Origin: Gamarada debralockiae
Lineage: Eukaryota; Ascomycota; Leotiomycetes; Helotiales; Hyphodiscaceae
Length of the DNA stretch: 56,614 nucleotides
Direction of reading: 5' to 3'
NCBI GenBank assembly: GCA_002803225.1
Contig: NXFV01001564.1
Span: 1-56,614, forward strand
Below are positions 1-10,374 of this stretch, in pieces. The position numbers were made by a program, and so were the translations under genes. Below the pieces are notes generated by a model. It did no database searches. It saw nothing but the letters and a program-made list of their open reading frames with translations, and was not told the DNA's origin. Numbering within the stretch: the first letter of the stretch is position 1; each line of letters opens with the position of its first letter.

Positions 1-8
1 GTGTTGAG

Positions 9-1163
9 ATGATGAATCAGCCCACAAAATTTTCTTATATGAATCCACAAGGAGCTACTGACCTTGATCGAGCAGCTTATGGTGATCCCGATTTCAAGCA
101 GCGCATTCAGAGATGGTTCTCTTCATCTGCCGATTCTAGTCCGGTCGGTCCGATTGTCTGCTTCGACGAAGTAAGTCCTTGATTTCCTACGTGCGTGGTA
201 TCAGATCAACATACTGATGCTTGCTTCTAGGATACTGTCGTCAAGTGCCTTGCCAGCTCTGAGGGTTCCGATAGGGCCGCTACTGGTGTAAGAAGATGGA
301 ACGAGTACACTGGCGGCATCATCAGTCTTCAGGAAGAGCACAAAGACCTCGTTCTCCAAAGCTCCGAAAAACATATGCGACGAAACAGCCTAGCGATGGA
401 ACACATTCAGCTTTACAAGGAAGCATACTTCATGGAGGAGAGAATCAAGAAGCGAGATACCGAGATGGGCTCACTCCCTCCGACTCTGACACCTTCCATT
501 ACGAGAATTCTTAGTCGACATACGCCTACAAAAGAGCAATTCCAGCCCAAGGCTCGACAGGATACTCTCCAGGCTACTCCTACAAAACGACCTTCTCGAC
601 CCAAGCACTCCCAAGGATCTTCGTACCCCAATTGTCCAGCAGCACCTTTTCAATCTAATCATACAAGAGCACACTCTCAACCACCTCTCCTAGCAGAACC
701 CGATCCGCACCCCCCGATCCAGACCTCTTCTCAACTATCAGGAGGATATTCTTACTCTAATATCCCACATTTCCCTTCTCAGCCTCTTCCAGGACTCCGA
801 CGAAATCAGTCATACTCTGATATCCAGTATGCCTCCTCTAAACCTCGCCCAGGACTTCGACGAAAACGCCAATTCGAGCGATATTTCATGGAGCAACAAG
901 AGCGGCAAATAATCAACATCAACAAAACCAAAGCCATCAATGAAGACCTCAATGTCGAGCTCAAGGATGTATTGGAGGCGGTTGAGGGCCTGAAGCAGAT
1001 TCATCACTGGTATCGCACTAGTCTGGGCTTTGAGAGCGCCAGCGAGATTCCTAAACTCATTCCTGTGAGAAAGAAGTCTTCTGGTGCTGTCAATGATGAG
1101 GAGTCTGCCGCTGAAGAACATGAGGAAGAAGAAGAGGACGAGTATGAGAGGGAGCCCAGCTAA
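9..1163 (+). CDS. hypothetical protein, possibly 5'-truncated at the window edge
   Basis: Two exons, 9-170 and 231-1163, joined across a 60-nt intron (GTAAGT donor, TTCTAG acceptor) in phase 0, give about 364 residues from ATG-ATG at 9. The frame stays open to the left edge, so an earlier start outside the window cannot be excluded. No domain is recognised. The N-terminal ~110 residues look folded (WFSSS, RRWNEY) and may include a helical segment. The middle is Ser/Pro-rich and disordered, and holds a 20-residue direct repeat with a shared PGLRR core at 747-806 and 807-866. A short helical stretch (QERQIININKTKAINEDLN) precedes a strongly acidic tail (EEEEEDEYE). Function unknown; coding status is supported by the clean splice and the long open frame. 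Confidence 0.6.
747..866 (+). repeat. two-copy 60-bp in-frame tandem repeat inside the first gene
   Basis: Two adjacent 60-nt units (747-806 and 807-866) encode similar 20-residue peptides, each with YS(N/D)I near the front and PGLRR(N/K) at the end. The spacing is an exact multiple of three, so the repeat keeps the reading frame. Confidence 0.7.
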
Positions 1164-1664
1164 TCGCCGAATAATGGAACTCCTACCTGGCATTCGATGC
1201 CTTGCCTTGTTTGATCGGTCCTATAGTAGTAACAAATCGTTCATGTCATTCGAACGATTCAGGAACATTCCTTTATCCGCGTTCTTCCAATCGCTCATCT
1301 CCATCTGAACGATTCAAAAGAGCGCTCACCGACTTCTATGGGTATCAAGCAGCTCGGATCACAGATATGCAAATTCTGTTTTAACATTTTGTCATTTTCT
1401 TTTTTACTCGGATATTCCGAAGGTGGCCATCATAATGAAGTTGAAGAGTGGACTATTAGGTCTTCACAGGAGATAATTGGCATTAAGTTACTTGACGCAT
1501 TTTTGTACATTAAGATTTTCTCGACTCAAGAATCCCAAATTTCTGAAACTCTCCTATTCGCGCAGATCCTATGCACCGCCAATGAGAGGAGCAGTGATAT
1601 TTACACTCAATCCAACGCCAGCTCTCCCACCCATACTCATACATTGTACAAATTATCCCAAGAT
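1164..1664. other. convergent intergenic region
   Basis: About 500 bases between the stop of the first gene and the stop of the GrpE gene on the other strand. It holds only short unsupported ORFs and presumably both 3' untranslated regions. I see no RNA gene or repeat. Confidence 0.6.
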
Positions 1665-2436
1665 CTATGAATTCTTGACAACGCCGACCTTCGCTGCTCT
1701 CAGCACCCGCCCATTGAGTTTGAACCCCTTCTGCTGCGTATGAAATACCGTATTATCCTCCTTCTCCGGGTGCGGAGTCATGAACGTAGCTTCATGCTCA
1801 TTAGGGTTGAACTTCTCGCCCTCGACGCTGGGATCGAATCTTTCCAACCCATGCTTCTTCAACGTACTCATAAGAATTGATTCCGTCATCTTAAGCCCTT
1901 CATGTAGCGCCACCAAATCCTTTGCATGTTCGCTCTCCTCCTTCAGCTTCTCCTCGGGCACCATGCCGAGCGCCCGGTCGAGGTTGTCGATGCTTTCTAC
2001 GAGATCCTTGGCGAATTTCTGGATTGCAAAGTCTCGTGCTGTTTGCATATCGCGCTTTGTGCGTTCTTGGAGGTTTCGGAATTCGGCTACGGAGCGTAGA
2101 TATCTGTCCTGGATTCCCAAATGTAAGCTCATGCAGTTGATGGAAGCGGAGGCGGCGAACCTTTAAATCAATAATCTCCCTGTTCTTAGCCTCCAGCTGT
2201 TTCATCAGCGGATCCTCCTCCTCTCCCTTCTCCCCTTCCTTAGCAGCAGCCTCGCCCTCTTCCTTCTTAGCACCCTCCTCTGCGCCCAGCCATCTCGACG
2301 ACATGAAAGCCCGGGAAGATGGGGCGAACGACAGGTTTGCCGGTCTGAATTGAGGTCTTGCTAATGATATCCGAGGGGACGAGCGTACGCAGGAGCCCAG
2401 TGCCCTGGATTGGCGCAGTAATGTTCTTTGAATCAT
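1665..2436 (-). CDS. mge1: mitochondrial GrpE-type nucleotide exchange factor (Mge1)
   Basis: Nucleotide exchange factor for mitochondrial Hsp70 in the matrix, needed for protein import and folding. Exon 1 is 2161-2436 and exon 2 is 1665-2108, with a 52-nt intron whose donor is the weaker GTTCGC. The splice restores the GrpE core DLKDRYLRSVAEFRNLQERT exactly. The product is 239 residues, as expected for fungal Mge1. Residues 1-45 are Arg/Ser-rich and lack acidic residues, typical of a matrix-targeting presequence, followed by an acidic linker, the long dimerising helix and the C-terminal beta domain (FNPNEHEA, FKLNGRVLRAAKVGV). The ATG at 2436 was chosen because it starts the presequence (MIQRTLLRQSRA); upstream in-frame codons do not look like protein. 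The shared upstream region contains heat-shock-element-like sites. Confidence 0.93.
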
Positions 2437-2644
2437 GGTGTGTTGTATGATGTCGCGTGCTCGAATATTTTCCTGCTCGAAATCTGATGAGGACTCTTCA
2501 ACTTTTTTAGCGCCGGAAGGACGGCGCTTTTCTTCCGGGATGGTCTGTGCACGACCCCTATTCGGCAACGAGGAGACTAAAACCCCAGAGAGATTTTGAG
2601 GATCTTGAGAAAAGCAGATACAAGTAAGACTTCTTGCTGTTAAG

Positions 2645-2707
2645 GAAGCTTCTTGTACCGGCATATCTTTGGCCAGTATGATGTCGATTTTGTTTTCTCG
2701 AACATTT
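2645..2707. promoter_or_regulatory. putative heat-shock elements upstream of mge1
   Basis: GAAGCTTC at 2645-2652 (GAA-nn-TTC) and TTCTCGAACATTT at 2695-2707 (TTC-nn-GAA-nn-TTT, last unit imperfect) lie about 210 and 260 bases upstream of the mge1 start. HSF-driven induction is known for mitochondrial GrpE in yeast; here it is only inferred from the motif. Confidence 0.35.
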
Positions 2708-3065
2708 TCCGATGAAATCAAACACAGACTCCTAGTGGCCTCTCTTTGAATGGAGATCTTGTTTAAAGTTCATTAAATAACAAGCTGCCTCAGGAGATAC
2801 AATGAAGGAAGTGGAGATGGAATCTTTGTCAACCTCTGAGAAGTAGCTCCTTCCAAAAATGCGTGCCTTTCATTTGAAGAAGTCAACATGATCATGTGAC
2901 GCGCCGTCGTGTGACATACGAAGCGCTTACGGACGACATCTACGTTTCAAAGACTTCCTGATCAATGAACTTTGAAAAGCTATCAAAAAATTCCTTTCCT
3001 TCTCTTAATTCCATCCATAGAAAGGCTAAAACACAAATTAAAGCCACTGCAAAGCTGTGATGCGT

Positions 3066-3096
3066 GCGGTCTTCCGTTTGCTAGTTGGAAGACCGC
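3066..3096. repeat. perfect 10-bp inverted repeat with 11-nt loop
   Basis: Left arm GCGGTCTTCC at 3066-3075, right arm GGAAGACCGC at 3087-3096. It lies about 220 bases upstream of the ATG at 3312, so it may be a dyad for a DNA-binding dimer or a hairpin in the leader. Confidence 0.6.
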
Positions 3097-3311
3097 TGTT
3101 GTCATGTTTTGATATTGAAGCTCTCAGGCTTGCCTCCGCTTCCTGAAAGAGGCTATGTCACAGCTAGCCTCATCTCACTTCAAATACCAAAGCCTTTTTT
3201 TCCCAAGGAGACTTACCAACCACGAGACTCAACCGTCTCGCCAACACGTGAAGGATTTACCTCATCGACACCAAGGGGGAGCTACGCGGGCTCTTCAAGT
3301 AGCTCGCCAAC

Positions 3312-3933
3312 ATGGCTTCGCTTCGTCAACTTGGTGAGTCACCTACCTCTTGGACTTTGCGTGTTTTTCTCATTCGTCACGTTCGATCGCCAACGACATC
3401 AATCAAGCAAATACCACCGAGCCGGAACTCCACGAACAGGCCAAGATGACAGACAAGAAAGAGAGTAAGTCTTTCCATATGCGTTCAAATTAATTGTCAA
3501 CTAACATTATTCAGACGCAGAGACTTCAGGTCCCTCCTCCTCACTTCCCACCCAGGTAAAGGACGCCAGCCAAGCTGAAGAGGTACCTCCCCACACCCGC
3601 TCCTTCATCTCCAACCTCAACTGACAACCCCCTCAGTTTCCTCCTTTCACCGATCTCGAGCGCAAGCCATCACGCAAATACAAATCCCTCTCTACCTCAG
3701 ACATGGTCTCCCAAGTCATCGTCGAAGAAGACCTTACCACCGCCATCGACCGCATGAAGAGTGAATCGCCCCCTCTTTCCCTCGATCAAGTCCGCCAACG
3801 CCGAGCCAGCATCAAGGATAGTGCCAAGGAGCAACGCAAGGCCAGCATTGATTTGATTCGTAGCCGTACTACAAGCAGAACTTCAGTGAGTGGTGGTCGT
3901 CCCAATTTGGAGGATATCACTCGTTCAGATTAG
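3312..3933 (+). CDS. small hypothetical fungal protein
   Basis: Four exons fit one frame: 3312-3333, 3408-3464, 3515-3582 and 3637-3933, giving about 147 residues. The last two introns have good sites (GTAAGT/TTCAG and GTACCT/CTCAG). The first intron ends in the less usual AAG, so a shorter form starting at ATG 3446 (127 residues) is the conservative alternative. The protein begins MASLRQLANTTEPELHEQ, has a low-complexity Ser/Pro middle, and a conserved-looking stretch ending in a basic helix (VRQRRASIKDSAKEQRKASI). No transmembrane segment or known domain is visible. Function unknown. Confidence 0.6.
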
Positions 3934-4489
3934 GTTTGGAGCTGCTTTTGGTAGTTTGGAACTTTGGAGTTTGGGATTGGTACATGTACACTAATGCATT
4001 GGGCTGAGTGTACCTGCCTTCTTTGGAGTCATTGCAGGAGCTTTGACATTGGGACAGGCATTGTACATTAGGGCTTTAGAATGTGGCTAGCAATGGCAGG
4101 AAAAGTGGCTTCACTGATCTGAAAGACTTCACGATTGATTGAATAATATTTGCCATGTTGACTCTAATTGTTCTCTTTCCGGATATCATCTTATTTCAAT
4201 ATTTCAAGTCTATTGAGCAATTACTAAGTCCACCATTCTCTGTCCGGATCCAGCTTATTTCAATCTTTCAAATCTGCTGAGTGATTGCTAAGTTAACATC
4301 CCAAGAGCCATTTGCAAGAGTCCTTCAATTCACAAATGAGAAGTCCGAGGAGCACAATTGTTAATAAAATTTCCAAGGAAGACGTATTTGCTCAAATCGT
4401 TCAGAACTACTCTACAAAAAGCTTCAGTTATTCAACTTCCGCCTATTTACTATCCTTGAACTCAAGACAAGCTTCCATGTGTGTTCGCA
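3934..4489. other. convergent intergenic region with a diverged tandem duplication
   Basis: Between two convergent stops. It contains an imperfect direct duplication of about 65 bases (copies near 4166-4230 and 4231-4296, both containing TCCGGAT, CTTATTTCAAT and CTAAGT). Otherwise only presumed 3' untranslated sequence. Confidence 0.6.
4166..4296. repeat. imperfect ~65-bp tandem duplication
   Basis: Two adjacent copies share TTCTCT-TCCGGAT, CTTATTTCAAT, TTTCAA and the TTGCTAAGT / TTACTAAGT ends, with a one-base length difference and scattered substitutions, suggesting an old local duplication. Confidence 0.6.
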
Positions 4490-7400
4490 TCAATCCCGTT
4501 GATGCATCATGCATGTATCGTATTGTATGACAAAAGAAAAAGTTAGATCGAGAGCCAGTGCATCCATCTCAATGTCCGAACCATTGGGCTGTGAAAATCC
4601 TGTCAGCAATTGCCCAAAAGAAGTGAACGATTTACTTACTGAGAACCGGATATTGGTACTCGAGGCCTGCAACCAAGTGCAAAATATAGTTCCATTCCTC
4701 GGAAAGGTTGAAGGGAGTCTGGATAGTCCGCATAGAAGAGTCCCACTGGAATTCTTGCTGGAACTGATACTTGAACTCGGAGTAGACGAGGTTGACAGGA
4801 TCTGTGTATTTGAAGACAGAGAAGATTTCTGGATCAAGAATCGCACTGCGGATGAAGCGATAAAGAAACTCGACGATGCGAGTATCCCAGATGAGAAAGC
4901 AGGCATTGAGAGTTCTGTTGAGAATCATCTTCTTTTGGTCATCTCGGAGAAATTTGATGCTGTTGCAGGTTAGCCCAGTGTCTACTTGCTGAATTAGACC
5001 TATCTTACGTGAATATGACTTCAGTGTTGGGGTTGTTTCGAGGACGAGCGAGGGTATGATCGGATCTGAATATAGCGTAATCACCGGTTCTCTTTGCTTC
5101 TTCGTTCGGGTCGAACTGCGCCTGAGCTGTCAATATAACACCGGGCTTCTTCATCCAGCTTCTAAAGAGCTTGGGGAATGCTCCAGAGTTGCAATACATG
5201 GAGAAAGCTTTCTGGCGGAATCTCTCCGGAGTTTCCAAGTAGCCGAGCTCAGGCATGATAGGATTTAGGATGTAAACGAAGAACGTGCTGGGAAGATTGT
5301 GATAGGCCGCGCGATCCGTGGCTGGATAGTTCATACAGTGACGCGAATGATCCAGTGAATCCACGAGAAGGCAGGCAACTGAACAGTAGCGAATACTGCT
5401 AGTCGGGCCACAACCAGAGCAAATCACTTGACGGTTCTCGAAGCATGGATCAGTGCGGTATCCGCAATATGTGCAGTTGGCCGTGAATCCAGATACATTT
5501 GGGGTGGTGGGCACCTCCTTGTCGGTATCCACTTGATCTGTATCTCCGGAACGATCAGTATTCTGAAAGCTGGCATTGATATTCTCAGTTTGTAGTCCTT
5601 CAGATTGCTGATAGGGAGAACCTTGCCGGGATATGGCCTGGGAAGCCTCAACGCCCGGATTACAACCCGTATAAGTGGTCATAGGAGGCATTGGATGTCC
5701 TTGATTGAACACAGGTGGACCTGGGTAGAAGTTTTGAGAAGGAGCTATGGCGAGATCTGGATTCAGGAATTGATGTGGGTAAGCGGCCTTCGCTGGCTGA
5801 GCAGAATGGTGGTCTTGAGAGACATAGGAGGCTGGGTCTGGAGCTGACTCTGCACAGCCAGGATAGACAGAGTCCTGTGTCTGATTGCTATCAGGAAGCG
5901 AAAGGCTCGACTGGAACTCTAAGGCAGTCGCATTCATGACAAGGGCCTGAACCTCAACCTTCGGTGTAGTCTTCTCAACACCTAAGTCTCCATCTAGATC
6001 TGAGGCAGTCGCATCCATGCCAGGGGCTTGAGCGGCTGACTCTGTGTAATTGGAAGAGGCAGATTCCAGACTGTGGTTTCCATCGGGAAGTGGAAGACTG
6101 GTCTCAAAAGCCGAGGGAGTAGCATCCATAACAGGGGCCTGAGGGGTAGATTCAAGGCTGCAGTTGCCGTCAGTAGGATGGAGTCTGGTATGGAAATTCG
6201 AGGCAGCCGTATCCATGATATGAGCCTGAGTGACTGACCCTGTATGAACAGTAGATGTAGGTTCCTGTGTATAGTTGCCACCGGGAAGCGGGACCCTCAT
6301 TCGGAAATCCGGGGAAGCGATATTCATGGCAGGGGCCTGATCCGCCTGGTCCTTAACCTTTGGTGTAGTCTTCTCGACATCGGAATCTCCATCGTCTGAG
6401 GGTACGTAGAAGAAGTTGGGGAGTGCACGACCGGTGCTAGCTGAATGTGTGACAGCATGGATCTTGGGAGAGGTGACCCTTGAGGGCTTAGTTTTCAAAG
6501 TAGTCCTCTTGTCGTCCGAGTCTTCATCGTCCGAAGATACGTAATAGAAGTTGAGGATCTTAACACCGTTAGATGAATGAGTGGCAGACCGGATTGTGAT
6601 CTTTCGAGTTGTGACGATCCGAGAGGCTTCTTCTTCAGCAAGTAAAAGTCGAGGTTCGCTGACTGCGACTACGGGAGCCTGAATAGAGGGGCCAGAAATG
6701 TTCACAGAGTTCCCTTGAATCAAAAGCACGGCAGCTTGGGGGGCAACGATTTGAAGACCTTGCTGTTCAGAATTGGTACTAAGACCATCTTGATCTTCAA
6801 CTGGCGTGCTGTGTGCAATCTCTAGGACACTATCCTTGAATTGGGTGGAGGAGTTGCGTCGCGACCGGGCTGCAGCAGTGCTGGTTGAGCCGTTCATAGA
6901 TACTCGTTCATCACCGTAGCCATTCAAAGCTGTCATTGACTTGGATATCTCTCTGCTCTTGAGCTGGGACGGGGAAGTAGAGATTTCAACGTCTGAGCTC
7001 GACGTATCTTCAGAGCCCTCGGACTCGATGCTGTCAATTTCGTTGCTCGGATTTTCATTGTTCTCCTCAGTGTAAGAGAGGTCTTGACGTTCAGAGCCGT
7101 TGTTACGGGCGGGAAAATAATCATCGTCCTTTCCTTCACTACCCGCCTCGAACTCGGTATCCGAGGCAACCTCAGATGGGTGAGCGATGTCGGCATGAAT
7201 TGTTGTTGACGAGTGTTCAGAATGATCCACATCCTCAGAGGTCTCAGTATCTTCCGGCTTGCGTAGTGATTGAGAATAAATTTCGCAGGTAGAGTCATTC
7301 AACGTCTCGACCTCCAAAGTTTCCCTATCGTGATTATTGCTGGCCGAAGTACTCATCGAATGGGTATGGACAATCATTGAGAGCGGGCCATTTGCTACAT

Positions 7401-10156
7401 GTGGACTTGTGTGCTCATTGCCCTTGATCCGAATAGGATCGGAACTATCACCTTCAAGACATTGATTGGTGCCAGGATAATTTGTGGGCGTTGTTGGGGT
7501 CGCCAAAGATGTCTTTTCGGTTTCGGGTGTGGCTTGTAGACCTGGGTTCTCAGATGGACTTAGAGACAAAGAACGCTTCTTGACTTGTGTGGTCGTGGGA
7601 CTAGCTTGAGAGGTTAACTTGCTAGTAGACGATGCAGCTGAAGGAGGAGCTTTGGCGTCGAGTGCTGGATATTCCTCCGGATTGAAGACTCGAGAGTTGT
7701 TGTGTTTCTTGGAGCCAGGATTCTGGGTTTGAGCCAGCTTCTTCGTGGCCTGATTGACAGCAAACTTTTGAGATGATACTGGCCCAGCCTTGGAACCAGC
7801 AAGTGACTTTTGGAATACAGCATCCTTCGTAGTCGCAGTTTTGGAGTTCTTTCGTCTCTGAACTTGTCCTGAGGAGGCATTTGGTAGTGGCACTTGACCT
7901 GTATTCTTCTGGAAGAATTGAGCTGAGAATATGATTCAGTGAAGGGGTGTAGTTACTTACTTGATGGAAAAGTGGGCCAGGTTGTCTGAATTGACCTTCA
8001 GGCGAACCTCTAATGGCACCCTGATTTGCACCAGTCGATGAACCGTTTAAGGAACGACCCTGGCTAGGAGGCACTTTGGTTTGAACAATACTCCACTCTC
8101 CAGACTTCTCATCTAACGAAGGATCGTCGAAGCTATTCGAAGGCTCTGAGACGGTATTGTTTACTGGAGCTTCTGGTTTCTCTAAAATTGGAGATTCCTC
8201 CCCAGACTCACCATCAAGCGAGACACTGACTTGAGAAGGTTTCTTTTTGTTGGCGTCATTTTGATTCTTGCGTCCCTTCTTGGAAGAATTCTTGAGGGTC
8301 TTCTCGGCCTGGTGGTCTTTGCTGGTGTTCATCCAGGCATCATCCTCTTTGTCGCCGTTCTGCTCCTTGCTATATTCCTCTGGAGTGGATGTTGGTTGAG
8401 ACTGTGCAAGATTGGAGGCCTCGCTGTTTTTCTGCGCATTAGGAACATTGTTGCTTTTAGCTGCACTGTCGTCCTCTATGTATATATGAAGAGCCGTCAT
8501 ACTCAGAGTACCACCGATTTCACCTGCTTCGGAGCTGGACTGCTGTCCTTTTCCCGCAGCCAGGACTTTCAGCAAGGCAATGATCTCAGCATCTCCGCTA
8601 TGGTTGTCGATTTTCAGATAATGAATTCGTGCACCATGATGCCACTTCGTCTTCTTGATTCTATGCTCCTCCATATCATGGCACATGACGAGGTCTAAAA
8701 TTAACCTCGAGAACTCCGGCTTCTTCAGACACTCGTTCCATACTTTCTCATGCATATGATTGGCGTTATAGGTGATGATGTAGTTTTTAGTACCCATAAA
8801 GGCACCATCGTAATCTGGCTTAACCTCCTTACCACCGAAAAAATCGGCGGCAAGCTTTTCGAATCCCGGTGATAGTGCTGCGTGGTGCATTGCTGGGTTT
8901 ACCGTTGCTAAACATGTTAGAAAAGTGTATCAGTAATGGTAGATAGTTCTCACATGAAATTTTGTCCCAAGCTACCTGCTCTCTAGCATTTATGTACTCA
9001 TCCTCCAGAAATTTTTCGAAAGTGCACTGGTTGGCTATCACAGTGTACCGGGATACGATTGGTCTCTTAATAGAGGGATTACGCAGTGACTGCCCCAAAA
9101 TTCGTGTGTTGAAACCCTCAAGATTAGTTAGATGACCATCAACCAAATACTGAACAGGAGAAGATACTTACAAGCTCCCACATCTTGGAGTCAGTAGGCG
9201 ACGTTCCAGAGCTCAGTTCCTCCGGGGAGTAGTCTGGGATAAACAGAGACAGAATGCCCTCCATGTCTGGAACGTTGCCGTGAGGCTCTGCCATAATTAC
9301 GTGTAGGAACTGGTTTCGAGTTTGCAGACCAAAAAAGTCGCTGAAGAGTTCAACACGATTACTCCCTGATCGCGAATCGTGGTTAGAGACAATGGCCCAA
9401 ACTTTTTTCGAAGTGCCGTCTTCGTAAAACTGACTGAAATCTTGTAGTCGAAATGTCGTAACCTCTGTTGAAATGCTTAAATTGTTTCCGATTGAGGGGA
9501 AGACAGAGGCGAAGTCCTTGGTTGCGACCGAATCTGATGACTTCACAACCTCGAGACCGCTGCCTAAAGATTAGTTTATCTTATTGGGTTGAATACATCG
9601 ATAACCTCAACACAAGCGGAAGAGTAAGAGATAATTTCCAGAGCTGTGTGATGACTTACTCTGCAGCTCGGATATCTTGATCTTCTTCCAGTTCAGATTC
9701 TGTTGACAATTCAAGCTCGGAATCCTCAGAAGACCTAATCAAATCGAGAAATTCAGGGTCGCAGAAAGCGGTTCGATATTGAGTTCTAGATTTTGATGGA
9801 TCTGAAGCCTGAGAAGGGAGTTGCGAGGTTTCCGAGGTGTCAATTATGGTATTGCTGATATGCAAAGGCGAGGCCAAAAGTCTGGCAGAGCAAGGCACGT
9901 CTTCGCTCGACTTCTCAGAGCTCTTAGAAGTGCTTGGCAAGCAAGACTGAACTCTTCGAAGGCCCTACAACACAATCAGTAATATTAATGGGTGATGTCA
10001 AAGCAAATTTTGACGAGGAGAGTTGTTCTCAGTTTTGGTTTGTGAGAAGTCTTTGCCCAAATTCAAAGATGATCATAGGCGACCTTGCTTAGTCGTCGAT
10101 GGCCTGAGGACGACGAAAATTTTGGCAGAGAGGAAACTTACCTGTATCTCCATCAT
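4490..10156 (-). CDS. large uncharacterised protein with C-terminal MYND-like zinc module
   Basis: Eight exons fit one continuous frame: 10142-10156, 9660-9964, 9172-9559, 8954-9089 (or 8954-9149), 7961-8907, 5009-7908, 4640-4959 and 4490-4599, giving about 1,706 (or 1,726) residues. Introns are 40-82 nt apart from the first (177 nt); most have GTAAG or GTGAG donors. An N-terminal region (about residues 120-400) looks globular but matches no domain I know. The middle is acidic, Ser/Thr-rich and disordered, with repeats at about residues 1045-1270 built on two motifs: F(Y/F)YV.SDD.DSD and APVMDAT..F...LPLPDGN. Near residues 1409-1455 is a Cys-rich MYND-like module (CTYCGY, ICSGCG, YCSVACLL, HSRHC), followed by a ~250-residue C-terminal domain (MNYPATDRAAYHNLP onward). 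A role as an adaptor is only inference. The model could in principle be two genes fused at the 7908/7961 intron, but frames join cleanly. Confidence 0.72.
5900..6560 (-). repeat. degenerate internal coding repeats in the MYND-like gene
   Basis: Two clear copies and one decayed copy of an SDD.DSD...TT.K.K motif, and about five copies of a 27-38-residue unit with (M/I)MDATAS.F....LP.DGN. Similarity is also visible in the DNA (recurrent GCATCCAT and TTGCCATC-like blocks on the plus strand). The units differ in length, indicating old expansion with drift. Confidence 0.6.
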
Positions 10157-10374
10157 TTGGGAGGTTCGAAACGTCGCCGTCGTAGCTGCAAAGTCAGTTT
10201 GACGAAGAAGTTGAAAGCAATTGGAGAGGAAGTGGATTCAGGAAGTTGATCATAGTTCTTGGCGAAATTAGCCGACGTGTTTCTTTCCTGCCTACAAATG
10301 GTCTTGCTAGGCGCCTTAGGCTCGTCAGAGTCAGCCCATGGCAAGTTTGTCACGGGATGTATCCTTTGTTTCAT
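10153..10374 (-). other. 73-codon upstream ORF overlapping the MYND-like gene start (ATGA)
   Basis: An ATG at 10374 opens 73 codons (MKQRIHPVTNLPWADSDEP...) ending in TGA at 10153-10155. That stop overlaps the proposed start codon at 10154-10156 in an ATGA arrangement. It may be a translated uORF allowing termination-reinitiation, a misread first exon, or chance. Confidence 0.3.

Larger units (their letters stand above)
2437..3311. promoter_or_regulatory. divergent promoter region, mge1 / small hypothetical gene
   Basis: An 875-base region between two divergently transcribed genes. Besides the heat-shock-like sites it carries a perfect 10-bp inverted repeat (3066-3075 and 3087-3096, loop of 11). 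No other gene is supported here. Confidence 0.5.

Noticed and set aside
8231..8698. 155-codon plus-strand ORF with hydrophobic start
   Set aside because: Antisense to the Lys/Ser/Glu-rich region of the large MYND-like gene; such codons produce artificial hydrophobic antisense proteins.
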